Below, piece after piece: positions 1 through 11,100 of a DNA stretch of 39,833 bases (position 1 is its first letter; each line of letters opens with the position of its first letter). Both the position numbers and the translations under genes were made by a program. The notes under the pieces are model-generated. The model saw nothing but the letters and a program-made list of their open reading frames with translations. It did not search any database and had not been told where the DNA came from. The stretch lies in NCBI GenBank assembly GCA_028456385.1, contig JALNQF010000366.1, positions 1 through 39,833 of the forward strand, given 5' to 3'. Origin of the DNA: Ophiosphaerella korrae (lineage: Eukaryota; Ascomycota; Dothideomycetes; Pleosporales; Phaeosphaeriaceae).

Positions 1-192
1 AAATTATAAATTTATTACGTACTTAGCTTTATACTTTATATTTACTAAGATTATAAATTATAAATTTATTACGTATCTTTATTATAGTTAATCTCCTAGT
101 CTAGTTTATTATCTTATAGATTATATATGCTATTATTATCTATAGTAGGGCTAATTAGTTTAAATTAGTTTTCTCTTATTATAGCTATAATA
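1..192 (-). repeat. 3' LTR of copy A (partial)
   Basis: The reverse complement begins TATTATAGCTATAATA at 192, directly next to a purine-rich tract at 193-206, as expected for the 5' edge of a 3' LTR whose TG has become TA. The first part resembles the LTR of copy C. The central part carries the module with TTTATAATCTTAGTAAATA that is also found in B. The rest lies outside the window. Confidence 0.85.
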
Positions 193-206
193 CTATTCTC
201 CTCTCT
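193..206 (-). other. Polypurine tract of copy A
   Basis: A pyrimidine run on the plus strand (CTATTCTCCTCTCT), hence a purine run in element sense, abuts the 3' LTR. Equivalent tracts lie beside the 3' LTRs of B, C and E. Such tracts prime plus-strand DNA synthesis. Confidence 0.6.
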
Positions 207-339
207 AGGTAGGTTCTTATTTCTCTGCTCTAGGCCTAAGGTTATTAGTCTAGTTTCTTTATTTATTTCTAACTCTTTATTATTTTCTATATCTTCGCGT
301 TTTAACTATAATAAACTCCTTCTTATTACTTATATTACT

Positions 340-868
340 TGTAATAGAGTTAAAATATTTCTCTACGCCTATTATACTTAATTAAAGCTTACTTACCTTG
401 TATCTTTAAAAGATAGTAAATACTATAACGAGTATATTATAGCTAATATTTAGTATAAGTATATACTATCTAGTGTTTCTCTTATAGAGTATAAGTACTT
501 AATTTCTATATAGTCTCTTCTTACTAAGTTATATAGGGCGAGCTATTAACTAAGCTTAAGAGATACTATTATTATAGCTTATAGAAGCTAAGGCTAAGTA
601 TAAGCTAACTCTTTATAAGCTAGTAGATCTTTATTCTTATATTAAGTATCTTTGTAAGATAAAGGCTTATAATAATACTAAATTGTCTAAATAGTCTTAT
701 ACCTTAGAGGCTAAGATAGACCTTAAAGATATAGTTTAGGCTATTCTAGCTCCTATTGTATTAGACGTTCCTAATACCTCTCTATTTAGCGCTAGTAATA
801 CTAATTTTCTTAGTTTACTATAAGGTAGTCTAGAGGGTTTTAACTTTAGAAGTCCTCTAGTTTCTTAG
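340..868 (+). pseudogene. Antisense reading frame in the 3' region of copy A
   Basis: Read on the plus strand, opposite to copy A's gag-pol, this stretch is protein-like and similar to the antisense frames of B, C and E. An N-terminal part starts at the TGT anchor (340) and contains the conserved string SLKDSK. A C-terminal part lies in the +1 frame, contains LTLYKLV and TLEAK, and ends at TAG 866-868, which overlaps the end of gag-pol in antisense by 23 bases. Stops inside are TAA/TAG, as RIP would make from CAA, CAG or TGG. No function is recognised. I cannot tell whether the two frames were joined by an intron or a frameshift. Confidence 0.5.
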
Positions 869-3800
869 AGTAGTTAAGATTATTTTCTAGTTCTTATATT
901 TCTTCTTATAGTTATCCTTTTTTATCTATACCTATCTATTCTATTAAATTTTAGTTCCTACTATTATAGAACTAGTATACTAGAATTTTTTTAACTTCTT
1001 ATTCTTCTTATTCTCTATACGTATCTACTTTATACACTAGTAGTTCTACTTCTTATAGTACCTGTTCTAGTAAGGCTATATAGAATATTAGGTATATTTT
1101 TATTTTACTTAGTAGTTTTAGTTTAAATATAACTAGTGTAACTTTCTTTTTAATCTTATATAGTTCTATCTTAATATAATCTAGTTTTAGACTTAATTAC
1201 TTACTTTTAATGTTTTTTTATACTAACTATACTTTTTCTTCCTCTCTAAATTAAGGTCTCTATTTATACTTCTTGTTGTAGTACTTTACTATTTAATTAT
1301 ATAGGAATTCTACATCCTATCTAAATTAATTATATATTTCTTTTATTCTATTTATAAAGTTTTTTCTTTATAAGGTTTAAGATTCTATATTTCTTAGTAT
1401 TTAATATATATTAGGTTTAAGTCTATAGTTTATAAAGAAAAGTAATACTCTTATTACTATATTCTTTACACTATTATATACTAACTATACTATAGGTAGT
1501 AGCTATACCTAATTGTTCTAGTTGTAGTTAAGATAGTATCTTAGGTACTATTCTACTATCTAATTTATTTATTCTAATTGTTTATCTATTTGTAGATAAT
1601 ATACTATTAATATAGCGTGTTATATTCCTAATTATACTATTATTATTTTCTATAGCTTTAATATAAATTATATATCTCTATCTATAATAATTTTATCTAG
1701 TGTACTATATTAGCTTATTATAGTTTTTAGGACTTAATATATAGTAACTTCTATCCTACTTTTCTCTTTATATAGTATAAAGTATATATACTTTATAAGT
1801 TTATCTACTATTATTAGGATTCTATTGTATTTAACTCCTAATATTAGGTCTTTTAACTTAGGTAGCTTTGTAATAAAATCTATTATTATTATTCTTTAAA
1901 GTTACTTTAGTCTTTTAACTAGTTATAGTATCCTATATAGTACGTATCTATTATACTTATTTCTATAATATTCTATATAGTCTTGTAGTACTTCTTTTAC
2001 TAGTTATCTTACTCTTAGGATATAATAATCTTTTAGGAGCCTATTTAGTATTTTCTAAATTCCCTAGTATCTATATACTAGTAGCTTATAGAATTATTGT
2101 ATAAATTCTCTCTAGATTTTTCCTAGAATATATATTCTTCTATAAGCTTGTATATATCCTTCTTAGGTTTCTAGCTTCTCTATTTCTTTAGATACTTCTT
2201 ACGTTATTTTCTAAATCTATTTATCTAGCTCGCTACTTGTTCTTTTAAGTATAGTAGCTATTTTAGGTATATTTAGGACTAAATATCCTTTCTTATTTTT
2301 AATTAGAACTATACTAGTAGCGCTTACTTCTTCTTATAAGTCTAGTCTTCTACTAAAAGTATCTATAAATTAATTGTCTTTTTCTTTTATATATATAATT
2401 TCTAAGTTAAATATTAATAGGAATTCTTACTATTTTATATATTATTATAATAGTTCTTTATTTAGTATAAATTCTATAAGATTCCTATAGTCTATATAGA
2501 CCTTTATTTAGTATTTTACTCCTTATAAGTATACTCTCTATTATTTAAATACTTTATAGATTACTAGTATCTCTTTATTATAGATTAGGTAGTTAAGTTC
2601 TACTATTTTTATTTTCTTAGAGAAGTATTTAACTAAGTATTCCTTTTTAGTTTTTAGGTCTTCCTATATTAGTGCTATTCTATAGACTAAGTTAGATACG
2701 TCTATTTTTACTATTACTAGTAGGTCTAGGTTATATATTCTAATAACTAGGTTTTCTATAAACTTTCTCTTAATCTTGTTAAATACTTTATTGTATTCCT
2801 TTATCTATTTAAACAGCGTATCTTTCTTTATAAGCTTTATTATTAGTTCTATATCTTTAGACTATCTTACTATTAACTTTCTATAAAAGTTAGCTAGCTT
2901 ATAAAATTATTATACTTCTTTTAGGTTCTTTAGTGTTAGCTATTTGTTAATTAATCTAATCTTTTCTAGATTAATCTTAATTTTTCCTAGTTTAATAATA
3001 ATCTAAGGAAGACTATTTCTTTTATATAGAATTTACATTTTCTTATTTTAAGAAATAATTTACTATCTACTAGCTTTTCTAGTACTTTATATACGTATTA
3101 TACGTGTTTTTCTTCTATTTCTAAGAATATAAAGATATTATCTAGGTATATAAATATAAATATATCTAAGTACTCTCTTAGTACTATATTAATTCTTTCT
3201 TAGAAGGCTACTAGTATATTTATTAAGCTAAATAGTATAACTAAGTATTTATATAGTCTATATTATATTCTAAACGCTATTTTCTATTTATTGCCTTTCT
3301 TAATTCTAATTTAATAGTAGGTATTCTAGATATCTAGTTTTATAAAGATTCTTACTCTTTATAGCCTATTTTATATCTTATCTATACGTAGTAGTAGGTA
3401 TTAGTTTTTATTTATAATTACGTTAGTTTTTCTAAAATCTATATAAAGTCTTTTATTACTTATCTCTTTCTTATCTATAAATATAAGTCTATATACTACT
3501 AAAGATTTAGATTCTTATATCTATCTTTTTCTTATTACGTTTTTAATAAATATTTATTTAATCTTAGATTCTTCTTCTATTTTTCTATAAACTAGGCTCT
3601 ATCTTACGTCTTTATCTTCTTTTAGGTCTATCGCTAAGTCCTATAGCTAATATTCTAGAAGATAGTCTTTAGGCTTAATAAGCTATTTTTCCTATTTCTT
3701 ATATTCTTCTAGGAATTCTACTTTATAAGTACTTATATTAGCTTTTAGTTTCTCTATTTTACTATAGTTAATTCTTCTTATTTTCTAATTAATATATAGG

Positions 3801-4026
3801 TTAGTTATCTATAACTATAGTATTTCTAATATAATTTCTTATTTATTATTAATTGTTATTATGTCTATAACTATATTTTTAATTATTATCTCTTTTAATT
3901 CTAGTATAGAGGGAACTGTTTTAAACCTAATAGGTTCCTAGAATAGTTTTCCTTTAATTATACTTAACTATTAAGAGTACTTCTTTATTATATACTTTAT
4001 TCCTTATATTTCTATAAACTTCTTTA
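846..4026 (-). pseudogene. gag-pol of copy A, 3' portion (RT, RNase H, integrase, chromodomain)
   Basis: Reverse-complement translation matches B's pol from the protease region to the chromodomain. The end stop is at 848-846. The reverse transcriptase box is at 3148-3137 and reads YLDN. The chromodomain lies at about 850-1010. Many in-frame TAA/TAG codons replace Gln and Trp. The 5' side of the frame is cut at 4026 by copy B and resumes at 11101. The two parts together (5426 bases, counting the duplicated CTTTA once) are not a multiple of three, so at least one indel has occurred besides point mutation. Not functional. Confidence 0.88.
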
Positions 4027-4487
4027 TATTATAGTAGTAACAAGAGAAACTAAGATAGAACTAATTAGTCTACGCTTAGCTGCTAACAAAGCATAAGATA
4101 AGTAGGGTAACAACTTATAAGATAACAAGTTTAATTAGGAAGCTAACTACAATATAGACACGTAACAGATTCGTAAATTTACAATCTTAGTAAACACGAA
4201 GCTACAAAGCTATTATGTAACAAATTCGTAAATTTGTAATCTTAGCAAATACGAAGTAACAAAGCTGCTAAGATATTATTACTATATAGTTAGTAGTAAT
4301 ACGCATCGTTAGGATAGTATTAGTAATTCAATCCTTTAACTACGGAACACTAATACAAGACAGTTGCGAAATATCTTCTATTATTTATAGTTATTGTAGA
4401 TCCCTATATAAACTTTTGTTATTACCTTACAATCTACTAACTTTTCTAAGATAGGTACCTATAGTTAACGATAGGAGGCCTATTATA
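4027..4487 (+). repeat. 5' LTR of copy B
   Basis: 461 bp, starting TATTATAGTAGTAA (the 3' LTR has TGTTATAG, so TG has become TA here) and ending CCTATTATA. The left flank is CTTTA. Inside are two imperfect 55-bp direct repeats starting at 4163 and 4218, containing ATTCGTAAATTT. It should contain promoter and polyadenylation signals, but I could not single these out. Confidence 0.93.
4163..4268 (+). repeat. 55-bp direct repeat module in B 5' LTR (type i)
   Basis: Two consecutive units begin TAACAGATTCG (4163) and TAACAAATTCG (4218). The same pair occurs in the 3' LTR at 10771 and 10826, again with a 55-bp period. This module is one of three alternatives found in the centre of family-1 LTRs in this window. 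Confidence 0.75.
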
Positions 4488-4507
4488 CCTTGCTAATTTA
4501 GTTATTG
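4488..4507 (+). other. Conserved sequence after the 5' LTR, probable primer-binding region
   Basis: The bases directly after the 5' LTR (CCTTGCTAATTTAGTTATTG) are nearly identical after the 5' LTRs of A and E, allowing for C/T changes. Position suggests the minus-strand primer site, but it does not begin with the usual TGG. A short inverted pair, CTTGC and GCAAG, flanks it. Confidence 0.4.
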
Positions 4508-4548
4508 CAAGAAGCAAAGCGTAAGTAGCGCGCAGTCTAGCTAACACG

Positions 4549-7500
4549 ATAGTAGAAAGCTTAACAAGTAAAGCCCCTAGGAGTAGTTATAAGTTAGATA
4601 GTACTATATAGGAAACAATTAAGGATTGTATAAATAAACTAATTAACGATAAAGAAGATATAAAGATAGTAATTAAAGCACTAGAAACGTAGAACAAGGA
4701 ACTGTAAGACTATTTAAAATAGAACAAAGTATAAATTAAAGCTATTATTAAAGGCTAGAACTAGATAGAATTAATTACCTAACGACTAGAAATAAGTGCA
4801 ACGAAAAAACTACCTAAGATACCTATCCTTAAGAAGTTTAATAGGATAAGGGAAAAACTAAGACTCTTTATAGCCTTAGTACAACTCTAGATAGACGTAT
4901 AAGTACTATACTTTAATATAGAAGAAAAGAAGGTAATATATATTAGAATGTATCTTAAAGAAAATACAATAAGATAGTTTAAACCCTACTAGATAGACTA
5001 TACGACACACGCTCTAATAACCTAAAAGGACAAAACAAGAGCTATCTTTAGAAGTTACAAATACTTTACTAGACGAATAAGAGCAGTATTTAGAGATACA
5101 GACATTACCTAATAAGCTAAAGAACGGCTAGAAAAGCTTACACAAAGCTAGAGTGTTCTAGAGTACGTATTATAGTTTAAATAACTATTGTAAAATATAG
5201 AGTAGAATAAGTTAGCCTTAATGTTACGATTTAAATAAGGACTAAACTTAAAAATCTAATACGAAATAATTTACATAGAAAAACCCTAAACGCTAGAAGC
5301 TCTAAAATAATAGGTAATATAAATTAATAACAATCTTTAAGAATAGAAGAAAAACAAGTATAGAGGTTATACCTAGAATTAGGATAAGGGAGACCTTATA
5401 ATCCTTAATACTAATAAGGATAAGAAGAAGAAGAAGAACAAAGACTTTACGTACTTTAACTATAGTAAGAAAAGCTACTACGCAAAAGACTACTAATTAT
5501 AAAAGAAAAGAGATATAGTATACTATAAATACAGGAAACTAGGATACTTTGTAAAAGACTATAGAAGTAAGGACCTAAGAAAAGATAAGGAAACTTAGTT
5601 AAAAACAACTAAGAATAAGAAAGAAGTACTAAAAGTACAAGCTAAACCTTAGGAGAAGGTAGTAGAGAGTAAAGAAGTACAATATATAATACTCTATTAG
5701 ACCTTTTATTATAACAATAACTACTATATATATCTTTCTAGTAAATAGAGAGTAGTATAGTTTTTATAGAAATAGAGATATAGAGTAGCTATAATAAAAG
5801 AAAGTAGAACAAAAGTATAGCTAGAAGAGATAGCCTATATAATAGACTTACTAATAGAAGATTTAGAAGGGGAAGAACTCTAGACCTTATTAATCTAGGC
5901 TAAAGAACGAGTACTAGATAAAGAGACTACTACGGCTTCCTCTAAAGAAACGCAAAAAAGTAAGAGATAAGTTAGTATAAGAAGTATAGAGTATACCTAG
6001 CTAGATATATATAGCTACAATAGCTATATAACGATAGATATAGAAGAACAAAACAAAGAATAGAGATTTGTTTAAATATACTTAATAGTTATAAGTATAG
6101 AGGAAGCGTACAAAGACTAGAAAGAACGTAATCCTAAGGAAATAAAGTTTATACTATTTTAAGAATAGATAAAGCAATATATAGTTATAGTAAGGAGAAT
6201 ACCTATATAAAAAGAATAGTAGTACCTTGTAAGAAAAACGCGATAGATTAACGAAGCCTATACACTAAGAGTACTAGTAGTGTACTATATCCTAATAATA
6301 GATATACCTAGAAAAGATAAGTACTAGGAAGGGGATAACAAAATAACAGATTTAAAACATCTAGTACACTTTAAAGTATTATAGATATTATACCTAGACA
6401 AGAATTGTATTATATATAGAAATTCTAAAGTAAATAATAATATATAGCTTATACAAAGAAGAGGCTATAACTATACAAGAGTAATCCTAGTAGAAGATAT
6501 CTAAGGATAGGAAATAATCCTAGAAGATAGATACGTAGTAGTAAGACTTAGTCTAAAACTATCTAAAAAATGCGTCTAAGGAAGACTATAGTATAAATGT
6601 ATATACGATAAATACCTAAAACACGAAGAATATAAGCTTAAAGTAGGCCTATAGCTTAAGAAAGATAGATAGTTTATAAAGATACCTAAGTAAGAATAGC
6701 TAAAAGGCGTAAGAGGCTTATATATTACAAAAATAAGTACTTACTAAGAAAGAAAAGTACAATTAATAATTAATAGTAGAGCTACAAGAAACTTTATATT
6801 AAAGAAGTTTGTAGAAATATAAGGAATAAGGTATATAACAAAGAAATATCCTTAACAATTAAGTACGATTAAAGGAAAACTATTCTAAGAACCTATTAGA
6901 TTTAAAATAGTTCCCTCTATATTAAAACTAGAAGAAATAACAATTAAGAATATAGTTATAGATATAACGACAATTAATAATAAACAAGATATAATACTAG
7001 GAATACTATAGTTATAAATAACTAACCTATAGATTAATTAGAGAATAGGAAAAATTAACTACTATAGAATAGACACGTTAAAAGCTAATATAAGTACTTG
7101 TAAAGGAGAATTCTCTAAAAAATATAAGAAATAGGAAAAACAACTTATAGAACCTAAAGATTACCTTCTAGAATATTAACTATAGGACCTAGCGATAGAA
7201 CTAGTAGAAGGTAAAGACGTAAGATAGAGCCTAGTCTACTAGAAAACAGAAGAAGAGTCTAAAATTAAACGAATATTTATCTAGAATGTAATAAAAAAGG
7301 GATAGATAAAGGAATCTAAATCCTTAGTAGCGCACAGACTTATATTTGTAGATAAAAAGGGAACAAGTAATAAGAGACCTTACATAGATTTTAGGAAAAC
7401 TAACGCAATTATAAACAAGAACTAATACCTATTACTACAAATAGACAGAATATAAGATAGATTACGAAGAGCAAGAATCTTTACAAAACTAGATATTTAG

Positions 7501-9981
7501 AACGCGTACTACTAGATTAGAATTAAAAAAGGAGATAAATAGAAGATAGCGTTTAGAATATAGTATAGACTATACAAATATCTAGTTATACTATTTAGCT
7601 TAATAAACGCACTAGCAGCATTCTAAGAAAGGATTAATATAGTACTAAGAGAGTACTTAGACGTATTTATATTTATATACCTAGATAACATCCTTATATT
7701 TTTAGAAATAGAGGAAGAACACGTACAACACGTATATAAAGTACTAGAGAAACTAGTAGAAAATAAACTATTTCTAAAAATAAGAAAATGCGAATTTTAT
7801 ACAAAGGAAATAGACTTCCTTAGATTTATTATTGAACTAGGAAAAATCAAGATCAACCTAGAGAAGATTAGATTAATTAACGAATAGCTAATACTAAAAA
7901 ACCTAAAAGAGGTATAATAATTTTATAGGTTAGCTAACTTTTATAGAAAGTTAATAGTAGGATAGTCTAAAGATATAGAACTAATAACTAGACTTATAAA
8001 AAAAGATACGCTATTTAAGTAGACAAGAGAATATAATAAAGTATTTAAGAAAATTAAAAGAAAGTTTATAGAAAACCTAGTTATTAGAATGTATAACCTA
8101 GACCTACTAGTAGTAGTAAAAACAGACGTATCTAACTTAGTCTACAGAATAGTACTAATACAAGAAGACCTAGAAACTAACAAAGAGTATTTAGTTAAAT
8201 ACTTTTCTAAGAAAATAAAGCTAGTAGAGCTTAATTATCTAATCTATAACAAAGAAATACTAGTAATATACAAAGTATTTAAGTAATAGAGAGTATATTT
8301 ATAAAGAGCAAAATATTAGATAAAGGTCTATATAGACTATAAGAACTTTATAGGATTTATAATAAATAAAGAACTATTACAACGCTATACAAGATAGTAG
8401 GAGTTTCTATTAATATTTAATATAGCAATAATATACACAAAAGGGAAAGACAACTAATTTATAGACGCCCTTAGTAGAAGACTAGACTTACAAGAAGAAG
8501 TAAGCGCTACTAGTATAGTTCTAATTAAGAATAAGGAAGGATATTTAGTCCTAAATACACCTAAAATAGCCGTAACACTTAAAAGAACAAGTAGCGAGCT
8601 AGACAAATAGATTTAGAAAATAACGCAAGAAGTATCTAAAGAAATAGAAAAACTAGAAACTTAAGAAGGACTAGCATAAGCCTATAGAAGAATATATATT
8701 CTAGGAAAGATCTAAAGAGAATTTATACAACAATTCTACAAATTGCTAGTACACAGACACTAAAGTATTAACAAGATATTAGATAGACTCTTAAGGGACT
8801 ATTACATCTTAAAGGCAAGATAACTAGTAATAGAAGTACTACGAGACTATATAGAATGCTATAGAAATAAACACAATAGACACGCACTATATAGAATACT
8901 ACAACTAATAGAGATACTAGAATAACTATAGGGAATTATTATAATAGACTTTATTACGAAACTACCTAAGTCTAAAGACCTAATATTAGGAGTTAAGTAT
9001 AATAGAATCCTAATAATAGTAGATAAACTTACAAAGTACTTATACTTTAGACTATACAAAGAGAAAAGTAGAATAGAAGTTATAGTATACTAGGTTCTAG
9101 GAACTATAATTAGCTAACACAGACTACTAGATAAGATTATTATAGATAGAGACGTAAGATTTATATTAAAACTATAGGGAACAATAATAGTATAATTAGG
9201 AATTAAATATATAATGTTAATAGTATACTACTTATAGATAGATAGATAATTAGAACGCATAAATTAGATAGTAGAACAATACCTAAGATACTACCTTAAT
9301 TATAACTAGAATAACTAGGTACAACTATTACTTATAGTATAACTAGTATACAACAGCGTAAAGAATATAGTAATAGAAGTAATACCCTTCTTCGCAAACT
9401 ATAGATTCGAGCCTAATATATACTAGATACTAAGAAACTAGATATCTTAGTCTCTAAGAGGAGAAAACTTCGCTAATAGACTTAAGAATATATAGGATTA
9501 ACTAAGATAGGACGCAGAATTCTTGTATAATTGTATAGCTAAGTACTACAACAAGAAGTATAAAGAAGGACCCTAATTTAGAGAGAGAGAAAAAGTATAG
9601 TTAGTGCGAAAAAATATTAAGAGTAAGAGACTAAGCTTAAAATTAGACTACGTTAAGATAGGACTATATAAAATTAAGAAAGAAGTTACGCTAGTTATAT
9701 TTAAATTAAAGCTACTAAACAAAATAAAGATATACTTAACTTTTTACGTAGTACTACTTAAGACAGTACTATAGAACGTAGAACTACTAGTGTATAAAGT
9801 AGATACGTATAGAGAATAAGAAGAATAGGAAGTTAAAGAAATCCTAGTATACTAGTTCTGTAATAGTAGGAACTATTATCTAGTAAAATAGATAGGTATA
9901 GACGAAAAAGGATAACCTTAGGAAGAAATATAGGAACTAGAAAACAACCTTAATTACCCTAAGAAACTAGAGGACTTCTAA
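4549..9981 (+). pseudogene. gag-pol polyprotein of copy B (chromovirus type)
   Basis: One frame of 1811 codons runs through the whole polyprotein without an indel but with many TAA/TAG stops. The start is inferred at 4549, an ATA (formerly ATG) conserved in A and E. Residues: gag, then two CX2CX4HX4C knuckles at 302 and 325 with every Cys and His codon now Tyr; protease about 742, where Asp reads Asn; reverse transcriptase box YLDN at 1044; RNase H around 1181-1310, including the longest open stretch (8089-8286); integrase zinc site H1402, H1404, C1437, then D1467, D1533, E1569 (D-65-D-35-E spacing); a GPY/F-like region; chromodomain from 1760 to the end with LVK-stop in place of LVKW. These parts normally make the particle, copy the RNA and insert the DNA, with the chromodomain binding methylated histone H3. 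Dead copy. Confidence 0.93.
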
Positions 9982-10520
9982 AGTTAAAACCCTCTAGAAT
10001 ACCTAGCGGCGAGTTAAGAAAACTAACGATACTATTACTAGATAGAGAGGCGATAGGAGCGCCTAATGCAATAGGAGCTAGAGCAACCTCTACTATATTA
10101 TCTAAATCTAATTTAGCCTCTAAGGTACAAGACTATTTAGACAACTTAGCGTTATTATAAGCTTTTATCTTCTAAAGACGCTTAATATAGGAATAAAGCT
10201 CTACTAGCTTATAAAGAGTTAACTTACGCTTAGCCTTAGTAGTAGTAAGCTGTAATAATAATTGCGCTTAAGCCCTATTAACAGCTCGCCTTGTATAACT
10301 TAGTAAAAGGAGACTATATAGAAATCGAATACTTACACTCTATAAGCAAAACCCTAGAGGAAATATACTTATACTAGATATTAGCGAGAATACACTCGTT
10401 ATAGTGTTTACTATCCTTTAAAGATATAAGACAAGTAAGACCTAATTTAGTATAATAACGATATAGGAATATCTTAACCCTATTGCGAGCAATACGAGCT
10501 ACAAGGAGAAGTTTGTTACA
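9959..10520 (-). pseudogene. Antisense reading frame in the 3' region of copy B
   Basis: Best preserved of the four antisense frames. The minus-strand reading from the TGT anchor (10520) gives a 5' part with Cys residues, including NECILAN and IECKY. The 3' part, in the +1 frame, contains KAKRKLTLYKLVELYSYIKR and TLEAKLDLDNIVE and ends at TAG 9961-9959, overlapping the gag-pol stop by 23 bases. Length from anchor to stop is 559, congruent to 1 modulo 3, as in A, C and E. I do not recognise the family. The spaced Cys residues in the first part could be metal binding. An intron between the parts, a frameshift, or two small overlapping proteins are all possible. Confidence 0.55.
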
Positions 10521-10620
10521 ATAGGACTAAGATAGTATAGAGAGTAATAAAGAACTAAGGATTAACAAAGAAATAGGATTAATAACCTTAGTACTAGTAT
10601 AGAGAAATAAAGGACCGCGT

Positions 10621-10634
10621 AGAAGAGGGGATAG
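10621..10634 (+). other. Polypurine tract of copy B
   Basis: AGAAGAGGGGATAG lies immediately before the TG of the 3' LTR. It has the position and composition of the primer site for plus-strand synthesis. Confidence 0.75.
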
Positions 10635-11095
10635 TGTTATAGTAGTAATAAGGGAAACTAAGATAGAACTAATTAGTCTACGCTTAGCTACTAACGAAGT
10701 ATAGGATAAGTAGGGTAACAACCTATAAGATAATAAGTTTAATTAGGAAGCTAACTATAATATAGATACGTAATAGATTTGTAAATTCGCGATCTTAGTA
10801 AATACAAAGCTACAAAGCTATTATATAACAAATTTGTAAATTCGCGATCTTAGTAAATATAAAGTAACGAAGCTACTAAGATATTATTACTATATAGTTA
10901 GTAGTAATGTGTATCGTTAGGATAGTATTAGCAATTTAATCCTTTAACTATAGAACGCTAATACAAGATAGTTGCGAAATATCTTCTATTATTTATAGTT
11001 ATTGTAGATCCTTACACGAACTTTTGTTATTACCTTATAATCTACTAACCCTTCTAAGATAGGTACCTATAGTTAACGATAGGAGGCCTGTTATA
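10635..11095 (+). repeat. 3' LTR of copy B
   Basis: 461 bp, starting TGTTATAGTAGTAATA and ending GGCCTGTTATA, followed by the CTTTA duplication. It has the same length as the 5' LTR. The differences I noticed are mostly C/T or G/A. It contains the same pair of 55-bp repeats (10771 and 10826). Confidence 0.94.
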
Positions 11096-11100
11096 CTTTA

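Larger units (their letters stand above)
4027..11095 (+). mobile_element. Copy B: full-length family-1 chromovirus nested in copy A
   Basis: A complete element of 7069 bp with two 461-bp LTRs, a single gag-pol frame, a purine tract and a perfect 5-bp target duplication CTTTA (4022-4026 and 11096-11100). The interrupted sequence is the protease region of copy A; the sequence on both sides matches B's own reverse-complemented protease region, which confirms the nesting. It keeps many CpA dinucleotides on the sense strand but few TpG, so it looks less mutated than A or C and is necessarily younger than A. Confidence 0.95.

Noticed and set aside
8859..9059. Minus-strand open frame of 66 codons
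   Set aside because: It lies opposite the integrase core of copy B and is open only by chance; the plus-strand integrase motifs with D-65-D-35-E spacing explain the region.
10527..10721. Minus-strand open frame of 64 codons
   Set aside because: It spans the border between the 3' interior and the LTR of B. The same LTR edge gives similar frames elsewhere (23113 onward), so it is a shadow of the repeat, not a gene.
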